NCBI RefSeq assembly: GCF_021117385.1
Contig: NZ_CP088252.1
Span: 3,424,521 to 3,488,520 of the forward strand
Length of the DNA stretch: 64,000 nt
Direction of reading: 5' to 3'
From: Frateuria soli
GTDB lineage: Bacteria > Pseudomonadota > Gammaproteobacteria > Xanthomonadales > Rhodanobacteraceae
Each line of letters starts with the position of its first letter. Position 1 is the first letter of the stretch. The position numbers and the translations under genes are program-made. The notes under the pieces are model-generated. The model saw only the letters and a list, made by a program, of their open reading frames with translations, was not told the DNA's origin and did not search any database. Positions 9,410-18,114 of this stretch are shown here, piece after piece.

Positions 9410-11743
9410 ATGCCGCTGCGCGCGCGCGTCGCGCTGCTGGCCGGATGGCTGCTCGTCCTTGCCCTGCTCGGGCTGTGGGTGGTGAAACACCTGCAGGTCA
9501 GTTCCGACCTGCGCAGCTTCATGCCCGCGCCGACCACGCCTGACCAGCGCCTGCTGATGGAGCAGGTGGGCGAGGGCCCCGGCTCGCGCCTGCTGCTTCT
9601 GGCGATCAGCGGCAGCGACGAGGCCACGCTGGCGAAGCTGAGCCAGGCACTCGCCAGCAAGCTCAAGGCCGATCCGCGTTACGCGCAGGTGCTCAACGGA
9701 AGCTTCGATCTCACCGCGCTCGATCCGGAGTTGCTGCCCTACCGCTACCTGCTCTCGCCCACGCTCGACTCGCATGCGTTCGATGCGGGCTTCCTCGCCG
9801 ACGAGCTGCAACAGCGCCTGGACGAGCTCGGTTCGCCCGCGGCCAGCCTGTTCAAGGGCCTGTTGCCGCGCGATCCCTCGCTGGAGGTGCTCAAGCTCGC
9901 GCAGCGCTGGGCGCCGGCACGCTCGCCGCAGATCCGCGATGGCGTGTGGTTCTCGCCGCAGGGCGAGGCGCTGCTGCTGGTGCAGACCCACGCACCCGGT
10001 TTCGACCCGGACGCGCAGCAGGCGGCCATCGCCGGCATCGAACAGACGTTGCACGCATTGCCGGGCGGGCGCGACGCGAAGCTCGTCGTCTCGGGACCCG
10101 GCTACTTCAGCGTGGTCGCCAGCACGCAGACCCGCGAGCAGGCCGACTGGATCGGGCGGATCTCGACCATCGGCTTCATCGCCCTGCTGCTGCTGGCCTA
10201 CCGCAGCATCGGTTCGCTGCTACTCGCCGCGCTGCCGGTCGCCAGCGGTGCGCTGGCCGGCATCGCCGCGCTGACCTTGATCTACCCGCAGGTGCACGGA
10301 ATCACGCTGGCGTTCGGCTTCACCCTGCTCGGCGTGGCGCAGGAGTATCCGATCCGCGTACTGAGTCACCGCCGTGCCGGCGAAGATGCGCTGGCGAGCG
10401 TGCGCGACCTGTGGCCGCTGCTGCTCACCGCGATCGCCTCGGCGTGCATCGCCTACCTCGCTTTCTATGCCTCGGGCGTCAGCGGCCTGCAGCAGCTGGC
10501 CGTGTTCACCATCGTCGGCCTGCTCGCCGCCGGCTTCAGCACGCGCTACCTGCTTCCCTACCTGCTGCCGGCGCGCGTCCGCGACGTCGCCGCGCTACCG
10601 TGGCTCAAGCGCCTGCGCACGGCGGTCGACGCGCTGCCGCGCCCGCGCTGGATACCCTGGGCCGTGGCCGGACTGATCGTGGCGCTGCTCGCGCTGGGGC
10701 GCGGGCCCTTCTGGCAGAACGACCTGGCCGCGCTCACCCCGCTGCCCACCGATCTGCTGCTGCGCGACGCGCGCCTGCGCGCGGCACTGGGCGCGCCGGA
10801 CGTGCGCTACCTGCTGGTGCTGGAGGCCGCCACGCCCGAGGCCGTGCTCGCGCTGTCCGAAAGACTCGAACCGGAGGTCGACGCGCTGGTCGCGGCCAAG
10901 GCGGTCGATGCGATCGAACTGCCCTCGCGCTACCTGCCCAGCGCGGCGACCCAGCGCGCGCGCCAGCAGAAGCTGCCGGACCGGGCGGCGCTTGAGCAAT
11001 CCCTCGCCGAGGCCACCGACGGGCTGCCGTTCCGGCACGACTTGTTCGTGCCGTTCGTGGCCGACGTGCAAACCGCGCGCGGCCTCGAACCGCTCACGCC
11101 ACAGGCGTTCGCGGCCAGTCCGCTGGGCCAGCGCCTGGCCGCGATGCTGGTCGAGCGCGACGGTCACTGGCTGGGCCTGGGCACGGTCAGCGGCGTGCAC
11201 GATGCCGCCGCGCTGGCGGCGCTGGCCCGCGACAGCGGCGGGGCCGTGCGCATGCTGGACCTCAAGGGCGCGGCCGAATCGCTGGTGGTCGCCTACCGCA
11301 CGCGCATCCTGCAGGCGCTCCTCGCCGCCACGATCCTGCTGGTGCTCACCATCAGCCTGGCCCTGCGCAGCCTGCGCCGAGCGTGGCACGTGCTCGCGCC
11401 GATGACCCTGGCGACCTTCCTGGTGCTGGCGGTCGAGCGCGTGGCGGGCGTGCAGGTCTCGTTGTTCCACCTGGTCGCGCTGATCCTGGCCGGCGGTCTG
11501 GGGCTGCACTACGCGCTGTTCTTCGAGCGCGACACCGGTGATCCCGCCGAGCAGCGGCGCACGCTGCATGCCACGCTGGTATGCGTGCTGTCCGCGCTGC
11601 TGGTGTTCGGCATGCTCGCCTGGGCCACCATCCCGGTGCTGCGCGCGATCGGCCTCACCGTGAGCCTGGGCGTGGCCTTCCACTTCTGCCTTTCGATCCT
11701 GATGGCGCCGCATGCGCAGGCCGGACATGCTGCCGAAGAGTGA
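9410..11743 (+). CDS. MMPL/RND-type exporter of the polyene block
   Basis: 777-residue transporter of the MMPL branch of the RND superfamily, with about 12 membrane helices and two large periplasmic domains. Helix 1 covers residues about 5-25; the first bundle is near residues 240-400 (FGFTLLGVAQEYPIRVLSHRR) and the second near 640-775 (ALILAGGLGLHYALFFERD). Homologues in aryl polyene clusters are needed for moving the pigment or its carrier toward the outer membrane. It begins 1 bp after the LolA-like stop and overlaps the next gene by 32 bp. Confidence 0.85.
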   Translation: MPLRARVALLAGWLLVLALLGLWVVKHLQVSSDLRSFMPAPTTPDQRLLMEQVGEGPGSRLLLLAISGSDEATLAKLSQALASKLKADPRYAQVLNGSFDLTALDPELLPYRYLLSPTLDSHAFDAGFLADELQQRLDELGSPAASLFKGLLPRDPSLEVLKLAQRWAPARSPQIRDGVWFSPQGEALLLVQTHAPGFDPDAQQAAIAGIEQTLHALPGGRDAKLVVSGPGYFSVVASTQTREQADWIGRISTIGFIALLLLAYRSIGSLLLAALPVASGALAGIAALTLIYPQVHGITLAFGFTLLGVAQEYPIRVLSHRRAGEDALASVRDLWPLLLTAIASACIAYLAFYASGVSGLQQLAVFTIVGLLAAGFSTRYLLPYLLPARVRDVAALPWLKRLRTAVDALPRPRWIPWAVAGLIVALLALGRGPFWQNDLAALTPLPTDLLLRDARLRAALGAPDVRYLLVLEAATPEAVLALSERLEPEVDALVAAKAVDAIELPSRYLPSAATQRARQQKLPDRAALEQSLAEATDGLPFRHDLFVPFVADVQTARGLEPLTPQAFAASPLGQRLAAMLVERDGHWLGLGTVSGVHDAAALAALARDSGGAVRMLDLKGAAESLVVAYRTRILQALLAATILLVLTISLALRSLRRAWHVLAPMTLATFLVLAVERVAGVQVSLFHLVALILAGGLGLHYALFFERDTGDPAEQRRTLHATLVCVLSALLVFGMLAWATIPVLRAIGLTVSLGVAFHFCLSILMAPHAQAGHAAEE

Positions 11744-12167
11744 CTGGGCCAACCTGATCCCGCACGCCGGCGACATGTGCCTGCTCGATGCCGTGCTCCA
11801 TTGGGACGTGGACACCATCCACGCCACCAGCGAGGGTCATGCCCAGGCCGGCAACCCGCTGCGCGGCGCGGAGGGCCTGCACGCGGTGCACCTGGCCGAG
11901 TACGGTGCGCAGGCGATGGCCGTGCACGGGGCCTTGCGCGCGCGGGCGCGCGGTATCGAAACGGCGCGCCCCGGCATGCTGGTGAGCCTGCGCGAGGTGC
12001 GCCTGGCGGTCGAGCATGTTCCGCCGCATGGACGCCTGGACGTCCATGCGCAGTGTCTCTATGCCGATGACGCCGGCGCGCAGTACGCCTTCCGCGTCGA
12101 GCACGGCGGCCAGCTTCTGGCCAGCGGTCGCGCCGCGGTGATCCATCCCGGAGGACCGATGCCATGA
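11712..12167 (+). CDS. ApeP-like hot-dog dehydratase
   Basis: 151-residue hot-dog protein. The N-terminus WANLIPHAGDMCLLDAVLHWD is the hallmark of ApeP-type 3-hydroxyacyl-ACP dehydratases, in which the histidine of PHAGDM (residue about 18) replaces the FabZ active-site histidine. Together with the shorter dehydratase at 7591 the block has the two-dehydratase set seen in aryl polyene pathways. Start is ATG 11712 or 11727. Overlaps the ketoreductase start by four bases. Confidence 0.82.
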   Translation: MRRPDMLPKSDWANLIPHAGDMCLLDAVLHWDVDTIHATSEGHAQAGNPLRGAEGLHAVHLAEYGAQAMAVHGALRARARGIETARPGMLVSLREVRLAVEHVPPHGRLDVHAQCLYADDAGAQYAFRVEHGGQLLASGRAAVIHPGGPMP

Positions 12168-12901
12168 GCATGAACACCTCTTCCCGCCGCGCCCTGGTCA
12201 CCGGCGGCAGCGGTGACCTCGGCGGCGCGATCTGCCGTGCGCTGGCGACGGCCGGCTACCAGGTGATCGTGCACGCCAACAGCTCGCCCGGACGCGCCGA
12301 AGCGCTGGCGGCGGCAATCCGCGAGGAAGGCGGGCAGGCCAGTGCGATCGCCTTCGACGTGACCGATGGCGCGGCCACGCAAGCCGCGCTGGAAAGCCTG
12401 CTGGCTGGCGGGCCGATCCATGCCGTGGTGAGCAATGCCGGCGTGCACGATGACGCGCCGATGGCCGGCATGCGTGCCGAACAGTGGCAGCGGGTCATCG
12501 ACATCTCGCTCAACGGCTTCTTCCACGTCGTGCAGCCGCTGTTGCTGCCGATGGCGCGCACGCGTTTCGGCCGCGTGGTGGCGGTGGGCTCGGTGGCCGG
12601 ACAGATCGGCAACCGCGGCCAGGCCAATTACGCCGCGGCCAAGGCCGGCCTGCACGGCGCGGTGAAGTCGCTGGCGCGCGAGATGGCCTCGCGCGGCATC
12701 ACCGCCAATGTGGTGGCGCCCGGGGTGCTCGAGGGACGGATGACCGGCGAGACCTTCCCGCCCGAGCGCATCCGCGAGATGGTGCCGGCGCAGCGCGCCG
12801 GCAAGCCCGAGGAAGTCGCTGCGCTGGTGGCGTTCCTCTGCTCGGACGCCGCCGGCTACATCAACGGCCAGGTGATCGGGGTCAACGGCGGCATGGCCTG
12901 A
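12164..12901 (+). CDS. FabG-like 3-oxoacyl-ACP reductase
   Basis: 245-residue short-chain dehydrogenase. The cofactor motif TGGSGDLGGAI lies near residues 13-23 and the catalytic Ser-Tyr-Lys is visible in GSVAGQIGNRGQANYAAAK. It would reduce the 3-keto group in each round of polyene extension, using NADPH. Last gene of the block: downstream the strand switches and there is no ketosynthase, which would normally follow the reductase in aryl polyene clusters. Confidence 0.88.
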   Translation: MSMNTSSRRALVTGGSGDLGGAICRALATAGYQVIVHANSSPGRAEALAAAIREEGGQASAIAFDVTDGAATQAALESLLAGGPIHAVVSNAGVHDDAPMAGMRAEQWQRVIDISLNGFFHVVQPLLLPMARTRFGRVVAVGSVAGQIGNRGQANYAAAKAGLHGAVKSLAREMASRGITANVVAPGVLEGRMTGETFPPERIREMVPAQRAGKPEEVAALVAFLCSDAAGYINGQVIGVNGGMA

Positions 12902-12963
12902 CGGCGCCGATAACCTCTCTTTCCCGCACCTTCGTCAGCGCGGAAGGTGTCGGCCGGTGGATG

Positions 12964-12990
12964 GGATGCCGTTCCTTCCGGACGGCATCC
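12964..12990. terminator. Hairpin after the polyene block
   Basis: A perfect 9-bp stem (12964-12972 with 12982-12990) with a 9-nt loop lies between the convergent reductase and M56 genes. There is no T-run on either side, so it may be a weak bidirectional terminator or only a structured spacer. Confidence 0.35.
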
Positions 12991-13062
12991 GATGGGCTTC
13001 CTGACGGCCGCCCCATCCGCTCTTCGGGCATCTTTCCCGTCGGCGGGGAAGGATCCGGTCGG

Positions 13063-14946
13063 TCAGCCCTGGACCAGCTGTGCCTTGCCGTCGCGGATCG
13101 CCTGTTCCAGCAACTGCTGCAACTGCTGAGCGGCCTTGTGGGAGATGTCCTGCTGGCGTTGCGCGAGCTTCTGCTGCTGCGCTTCGAACGCCGCCTGCTG
13201 CGATTCCAGCTCACGCTGCCTGGCGGCGATGTCCTTGCGCGCGCCGGCGTGCCGCTGCTCGAGCCGGGCCTGTCGCTGCTCGAGCGCACGCTGGCGCGCC
13301 TCGTGTGCCCGGACGGCAGCTGCGTCCGGGCCTGAGCCGACGGCCACCGCTTCGGCGGCGAGCTCGGCCGCCTCGCCGGCAAGTTCGGCCTGTTCGCTGG
13401 CGAAGGCGGCGTCGCGTTCGGCCAGTCCCGCCTGCAGGCCGGCCAGCCGTCCCTGTTGCCCGGCCAACCTGCCCTGCTCGCTCGCCATGTCGGTCACTGG
13501 CGCATAGATCGCCTTGGCCCGGGCGACCACGGCCGGATCGTGCACGACATAGGCCTTGCCCTCGTGGCGGAACCAGACCAGCGGGTCGTCACCGTGGCGC
13601 ATCCGCTGTGCCGCGGACACGTCGGCGCGGGTGCCGCTGATGATCGTGGTGTCGCCATCGAAGATCGCCACGCCGCTGCGTGCGCCCGCATCGGCGGCGA
13701 TGTGTACCTGGTTGCCGGAGCTGGCCAGGCTCGGCGGCAAGGGCGGCGGCGCGGGCGGAGCCGGTGGCGCCGGTGGGGCCGGAGGGGCCGGCGGGGGCGG
13801 CGGCGGGACGCGGACATGCGCTGCCCGGGTGGAAGGCGCCGCTTGCGCGGCGGGTGATGCGGGCGCCGCGGGTGCCGCCTGCGCGGCCGGGAGCGGCGTT
13901 GCGGCCTGTGCCGGGCTGGCGGGCGCCTTGGCGTTGCCGGCGGTGACCCGATAGGGCAGCACGCCGGCCACCGCGATCGCGACAAGCAGCAGCCAGCCGC
14001 GGCTGCGGCGGGACGTGGCCTCGATGTGCTGCAACATGGTCAGTCGCCTCTTGAGGTTGTGGAACGTGGGGGAAGCCCCGGCCAGGCCGGAGGGGAGCGG
14101 TGTGGCTACGCCCAGCCGCAGCAGCAGCCGGCCGTAGGCCTGTGGGGCGCCGCCGGTCGCGGCCAGCGCCTGGGCGTCGCAGGCGGCCTCGCGGCTGAGC
14201 GCGTATTCGCGCATCGCCCAGGCCACCAGCGGGTGGAAGAAGAACAGCCGTTGCGCCAGCGCGGGAACCCAGCCCAGCCACAGGTCGCCGCGGCGCAGAT
14301 GCGCCAGTTCGTGCGCGATGGCCATCGCCGTTTCCTCGTCGGTGAGGCGCGCGTCGGCCGGGAACAAGACCAGCGGACGCCAGGCGCCGATCACCTGCGG
14401 CGAGCCGATGGTCGGCGAGAGTGCGAGCTGCGGCGCGCGGCGCAGACCCAGCCGGCCTGCCAGAGCCTGGCAGGCGCCCTGCCAGGCCGGTGGCGCCGGC
14501 TGCGCGCCCTGGCGCGCCCGTGCGGCATGCCAGCGCTGCCGCGCGACCAGCGCGATCTGCAGCGCCACGCCGGCGAGCCAGGCCGCGAGCAGCAGGCGAA
14601 CCCATGGGAACGGCGGCTTCGGCAGGGGCGGGTCGAACGCCGGCACGGCCGAAACGGGCGTGGTGCGTGTTGCCATCGGCAGCATCGCGACCGGCGGCGC
14701 GGGCGTGACCGCGACCGGCGCGTCCGTGGACGCCGGCAGCCAGCGCAGCTGCAGCGGCGAGTGCCAGGCCAGGCCCAGTACCAGCTGCGCGCCGACCAGC
14801 CACCAGAGCATGCAGCGCACCGCGGCCGGCAGCCGCGGGAGCAGGCGGCAGGCCAGGGCGACCGCGCCGATCAGCAGGCACGCCTGTGCCGAAGTCCACA
14901 GCAGGCGGGCCGAAAGCGTGTCCAGCAAGGTGGCGAAGATGGGCAT
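13063..14946 (-). CDS. BlaR1-like M56 metallopeptidase with proline-rich and coiled-coil tail
   Basis: 627-residue membrane zinc protease of family M56, partner of BlaI-type repressors. Three to four N-terminal helices (from residue 1 to about 130) precede the zinc motif AHELAHLRRGD near residue 210 and a further helix (residues about 317-335). In place of a beta-lactam-binding domain, the tail has an Ala/Pro region with many PPAPP units (about 350-410), a short globular part (about 420-480) and a long Gln/Glu/Ala coiled coil to the end. M56 proteins are thought to sense an extracytoplasmic signal and cleave the repressor. Its start lies 3 bp after the blaI stop, so the two form one operon. 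Confidence 0.85.
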   Translation of the reverse strand: MPIFATLLDTLSARLLWTSAQACLLIGAVALACRLLPRLPAAVRCMLWWLVGAQLVLGLAWHSPLQLRWLPASTDAPVAVTPAPPVAMLPMATRTTPVSAVPAFDPPLPKPPFPWVRLLLAAWLAGVALQIALVARQRWHAARARQGAQPAPPAWQGACQALAGRLGLRRAPQLALSPTIGSPQVIGAWRPLVLFPADARLTDEETAMAIAHELAHLRRGDLWLGWVPALAQRLFFFHPLVAWAMREYALSREAACDAQALAATGGAPQAYGRLLLRLGVATPLPSGLAGASPTFHNLKRRLTMLQHIEATSRRSRGWLLLVAIAVAGVLPYRVTAGNAKAPASPAQAATPLPAAQAAPAAPASPAAQAAPSTRAAHVRVPPPPPPAPPAPPAPPAPPAPPPLPPSLASSGNQVHIAADAGARSGVAIFDGDTTIISGTRADVSAAQRMRHGDDPLVWFRHEGKAYVVHDPAVVARAKAIYAPVTDMASEQGRLAGQQGRLAGLQAGLAERDAAFASEQAELAGEAAELAAEAVAVGSGPDAAAVRAHEARQRALEQRQARLEQRHAGARKDIAARQRELESQQAAFEAQQQKLAQRQQDISHKAAQQLQQLLEQAIRDGKAQLVQG

Positions 14947-14949
14947 GGC

Positions 14950-15336
14950 TCAGGACTCCTTGCGCCGCGATTGCAACTGCGCCACCAGCGCCTCCAGCTC
15001 GGCCAGCTCGGCATCGCTCACTTCGGCGCGTTCAGACAGGTAGGCGACGAACGGCGAGACCGAGCCGCTCAGGGTCTTCTCCACGAAGCTGCCGACCGCG
15101 TGGCGCATGGCCTCGCCCGGCGCGGTGGCCGGGCTGTAACGGTAGATGCCGCCGGCCTGGCGGCGCTTGAGGTAACCCTTGCCGCGCAGGCGCGCCATCA
15201 TGGTCAGCACGGTCGAGCGGGCCAGCCCGCGCGCCTCGCCGAAGCCGGCGGCAACCTCGCCGACCGAGGCGGGGGCGTGTTCGGCCAGGTAATGGAGCAG
15301 GGCGAGTTCCTGGTCACCGATGGACGGGCGGGGCAT
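14950..15336 (-). CDS. blaI: BlaI/MecI-family repressor
   Basis: 128-residue winged-helix repressor of the BlaI/MecI/CopY family. The DNA-binding part contains ARSTVLTMMARLRGKGYLKRR (split: ARSTVLTMMARL, near residues 35-46), and the C-terminus is the usual dimerisation helix bundle. It should repress its own operon, with the M56 protease relieving repression. The start at 15336 is preceded by AGGAAAG; a longer in-frame reading would run through the operators and is not credible. The regulated signal is not necessarily a beta-lactam. Confidence 0.9.
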   Translation of the reverse strand: MPRPSIGDQELALLHYLAEHAPASVGEVAAGFGEARGLARSTVLTMMARLRGKGYLKRRQAGGIYRYSPATAPGEAMRHAVGSFVEKTLSGSVSPFVAYLSERAEVSDAELAELEALVAQLQSRRKES

Positions 15337-15348
15337 GGCGGCTTTCCT

Positions 15349-15364
15349 GACTACAGTTGTAGTC
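15349..15364. promoter_or_regulatory. BlaI operator, proximal
   Basis: GACTACAGTTGTAGTC differs from the distal palindrome at one base. It is centred 27 bp away and covers the expected transcription start. Confidence 0.8.
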
Positions 15365-15393
15365 AAGCTAGCCATGACTACAGCTGTAGTCAA
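15365..15393 (-). promoter_or_regulatory. blaI promoter
   Basis: On the minus strand TTGACT (15388-15393) and TAGCTT (15365-15370) are separated by 17 bp. Both elements are flanked or overlapped by BlaI operators, and the leader to the blaI start is about 25 nt. Confidence 0.65.
15376..15391. promoter_or_regulatory. BlaI operator, distal
   Basis: GACTACAGCTGTAGTC is a perfect 16-bp palindrome containing the BlaI/MecI core TACAnnTGTA. It overlaps the -35 element. Confidence 0.8.
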
Positions 15394-15474
15394 TAGGCCG
15401 GTGGTCAGGCCTCCCCGCGGAAGGGCATTCGAGGAGGCCGGGATTGCAGTGGAGCATGGCGGAGCCGCCTGGCG

Positions 15475-15612
15475 CCCTCTCCCCTGCCGGGAGAGGGCCG
15501 GGGTGAGGGGCAAGGCTTGCGGGGACGCAGCGGCGGGGCAAAGCCTCCCCGTGCCAGACATGCCGGCCAATCCCCGTCCTCACCCCGAGCCTGCCCCCCG
15601 CAGGGGAGCGGG
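15475..15612. repeat. Dispersed inverted repeat of the CCCTCTCC type
   Basis: A CCCTCTCC/GGAGAGGG hairpin (15475-15497) followed by GGGGTGAGG (15500-15508) is met by the inverted word CCTCACCCC at 15578-15586. Related fragments occur near 18040-18090 and 26637-26668. This looks like a dispersed intergenic repeat of the genome. Apart from this and the BlaI sites I see nothing in 15337-15642. Confidence 0.5.
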
Positions 15613-15642
15613 CCGATCTGTGGCGAAGGAACGCCCCGGGGG

Positions 15643-16092
15643 CTATGGCGCGGGGACGCGGGTCGCCCCGGTGAAGATCACCTGCCACCGCCCGTCGCGC
15701 TCGCGCCAGATGTCGGCGAACCGAAGGCGCACCTTGTAGGGCTTGCCCCCGCTGGTGCCCTCGAGCGTGACCACGCCGCCGAGCACGGCGCCTCCGGGCC
15801 AGTGGCGCACGACTTCGTCCTCCACCGTGAACGGCTTCATCGAGGTGCCCGGCGCGGTGTAGTCGTGGATGAAGGCGGCCTTGTCCTCGACCAGGCCGCG
15901 GCTGTTGAAGAGCACGTAGTCGTCGGCAAGCAGCCGTGCGAGCGCCGCACCGTTCCCCTGCATCTGTGCCCGGTCGAACTCGGCCACCGCCCGGGCGAGC
16001 GCCGGCGGCAACATGGGGTGGGGAGCGGTGGCGCGCGCGTCGTGCATCTGCACCGCGGCGACGAGGGAGAACAGGATGGCGGCGGTCTTCAT
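15643..16092 (-). CDS. Secreted SnoaL/DUF4440-like (NTF2-fold) protein
   Basis: 149-residue protein with a signal peptide (AAILFSLVAAVQMHDARA). The mature part matches the NTF2-like DUF4440/SnoaL fold: an N-terminal helix with MQGNGAALARLLADDYVLFNSRG and a C-terminal strand ending in DGRWQVIFTGATRV. Members often bind small hydrophobic ligands; the function here is unknown. The start at 16092 lies 30 bp after the AraC gene on the same strand, so the two may be co-transcribed. Confidence 0.75.
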   Translation of the reverse strand: MKTAAILFSLVAAVQMHDARATAPHPMLPPALARAVAEFDRAQMQGNGAALARLLADDYVLFNSRGLVEDKAAFIHDYTAPGTSMKPFTVEDEVVRHWPGGAVLGGVVTLEGTSGGKPYKVRLRFADIWRERDGRWQVIFTGATRVPAP

Positions 16093-16121
16093 GGCGTACT
16101 CCCGTGGGGACGTCGGCCAAG

Positions 16122-16982
16122 CTAGCGATCGCGAGGCCGCGTCGCTATCAAATACCTGCTCGCGCGCGTGGCCGTGCGCAGCCGCATCCGTGCCGCCGCG
16201 GGCGTCAGCCCGATGTGCCGGCGGAACGCCGCGCCGAAATGGCTGTGGTGGCTGAAGCCGAGCTCGCACGCCAGCGCGGCCAGGTCGCTCGCGCCGCCGG
16301 CAAGGCGTTCGAGCGCGAGCGCGAGGCGGATGCGCGTGCGGTAGTCCCCCAGGCTCAGGCCGAACGCACGGCGGAACACGCGCGCCAGGTGGAAGGGCGA
16401 ACAGCCCACGCGCGCGGCCAGCGCTGCGAGGTCGGCGTCGTCGGCAGGATCGGCGAGCAGCAGCTCCCTCGCGCGTGTCGCCAGGCGTCGGGCGGGCGGC
16501 GACAGCGTGTCTTCGCACGGCGCCGCGCGATGCAGGATCGCGTGGCACAGCGAGCTGGCCGCTTCCTCCACCGCCAGGCGATCGGCGTCGCGGCGTGCCA
16601 GCGCGGCGTGCAGCGCACGATGGAGGTACTGGTCGGCGGGGCTCATCCCGCGCGCCGCATCGGCCGTGCCGCGCAGGCGGCGGCCGAACAACTCGTCCTC
16701 GTGCTCGGGCGCGACTTCGAAACAGCTGCAGGCATCGCCGCCCTCGAACGGGTGCGAGACGCGATAGCTGTCGCCGGCGCGATAGAGCAGCGCGGTGGCC
16801 GGATCGCCCAGGAAGGTCGCGCCACCCAGGTGGTAGCCGAAACCGCCGCGGCGCAGCAGCGCCAGATGCGTGCGCTCCTCGCCGCGCTCGCAACCGCAGC
16901 CACCGCGCGGATGGCGGCATTCGATGCCGGTGATCCGCAGCAGCGGGCTGTCGAACAGTACGGTGACGTCGGCCAGGCTCAT
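16122..16982 (-). CDS. AraC-family transcriptional regulator
   Basis: 286-residue regulator. The C-terminal two helix-turn-helix units occupy residues about 185-275 (LAARVGCSPFHLARVFRRAF, then LACELGFSHHSHFGAAFRRH). The N-terminal half is an unassigned sensor domain with a cysteine-rich patch near residue 20 (CRHPRGGCGCERG), which could bind metal or respond to redox; this is inference. The ATG at 16982 is preferred since the longer in-frame reading overlaps nrdB. It lies 31 bp beyond the nrdB stop, in the same direction. Confidence 0.85.
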   Translation of the reverse strand: MSLADVTVLFDSPLLRITGIECRHPRGGCGCERGEERTHLALLRRGGFGYHLGGATFLGDPATALLYRAGDSYRVSHPFEGGDACSCFEVAPEHEDELFGRRLRGTADAARGMSPADQYLHRALHAALARRDADRLAVEEAASSLCHAILHRAAPCEDTLSPPARRLATRARELLLADPADDADLAALAARVGCSPFHLARVFRRAFGLSLGDYRTRIRLALALERLAGGASDLAALACELGFSHHSHFGAAFRRHIGLTPAAARMRLRTATRASRYLIATRPRDR

Positions 16983-17013
16983 CGGTTCCCCGCGCACGCA
17001 GGACGCGAGCCTC

Positions 17014-18021
17014 TCAGAACGCCATGTCGAACGCCACCTCCCCCTGCACGCCGACCTGGTAGGCCGACACGCGCCGCTCGAAGAAGTTGGTGACCTCCTG
17101 CACGTCCTGCAGGTCCATGAAGTCGAAAGGGTTGGTGGCACCGTACTGCTTCGGCAGCCCGAGCTGCGCCAGGCGCTGGTCGGCGCAATACTCCAGGTAC
17201 TGGCGCATGTCCCTGACCGACAGGCCGGCCACGCCGCCGGAAAGCACGTCCTGCGCGAACAGGGTCTCGCAGGCGATGGCTTCCTCGAGCATCTGCCCGA
17301 CCTGCATGCGCAGTTCGTCGTCGAACAGCTCCGGCTCCTCCGTGCGCACGGTGCGCACCACCTCGAACGCGAACGCCATGTGGCCCGACTCGTCGCGAAA
17401 CACCCAGTTGGTGCCCGAGGCCAGGCCGTGCAGCAGCCCGCGCGAGCGCAGGTAGTAGACGTAGGCGAAGGCGGCGTAGAAGAACAGGCCCTCGATGCAG
17501 GCGGCGAAGCAGATCAGGTTGAGCAGGAACTGCCGGCGCTGCTCGCGTGTCTCGATGCGACGCAGGTGCTGGACCGAGTCGATCCACTTGAAGCAGAAGT
17601 CGCCCTTGGCGCGGATCGAGGGGATGCTCTCGATCGCGGCGAACGCCTTGTGCCGCTCGGCCGGGTCGGGGATGTAGCTGTCCAGCAGCGTCAGGTAGAA
17701 CTGCACGTGCAGCGCTTCCTCGTAGAGCTGGCGCGAGAGGTACATGCGCGCCTCGGGCGCGTTGACGTGCTGGTAGAGGTTGAGCACCAGGTTGTTGGCC
17801 ACGATGGTGTCGCCGGTGGCGAAGAAGGCGACCAGGCGCTGGATCAGGTGGCGCTCGGCCGGATTCATCCTGCCGTCGAGGTCGGCAAGGTCGGGCGCGA
17901 AGTCGACCTCGTCCACCGTCCAGGTGTTGCGGATGGCGGCGCGATACATTTCGTAGAACGCCGGGTAGCGCATCGGGCGCAGGGTGAGCGCGTAGCCGGG
18001 GTCGAGCAGTTGGCTGGTCAT
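17014..18021 (-). CDS. nrdB: Ribonucleotide reductase class Ia, beta subunit
   Basis: 335-residue radical-generating subunit that works with NrdA to reduce ribonucleotides to deoxyribonucleotides. The diiron ligands can be placed: D71, E102 and H105 (EEALHVQFY), a glutamate in CIEGLFFY, and Glu/His in RDESGHMAF. Y109, seven residues after E102, fits the tyrosyl radical site. The C-terminus DMAF has the aromatic tail needed to bind NrdA. It follows nrdA with a small ORF in between and should share the riboswitch-controlled transcript. Confidence 0.95.
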   Translation of the reverse strand: MTSQLLDPGYALTLRPMRYPAFYEMYRAAIRNTWTVDEVDFAPDLADLDGRMNPAERHLIQRLVAFFATGDTIVANNLVLNLYQHVNAPEARMYLSRQLYEEALHVQFYLTLLDSYIPDPAERHKAFAAIESIPSIRAKGDFCFKWIDSVQHLRRIETREQRRQFLLNLICFAACIEGLFFYAAFAYVYYLRSRGLLHGLASGTNWVFRDESGHMAFAFEVVRTVRTEEPELFDDELRMQVGQMLEEAIACETLFAQDVLSGGVAGLSVRDMRQYLEYCADQRLAQLGLPKQYGATNPFDFMDLQDVQEVTNFFERRVSAYQVGVQGEVAFDMAF

Positions 18022-18114
18022 GGGTGCCTCGGTGTTTTCCTTCTCCCTCCGGGGGAAGGTGCCCTCGCAGGGGCGGATGAGGGTGCGGGGCATGCCGGGA
18101 TCTCGGGGCGCGCG

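Noticed and set aside
15337..15570. BlaI with a 78-residue N-terminal extension
   Set aside because: The extension would be translated from the operator/promoter region and the dispersed repeat; the compact 128-residue form fits the family.
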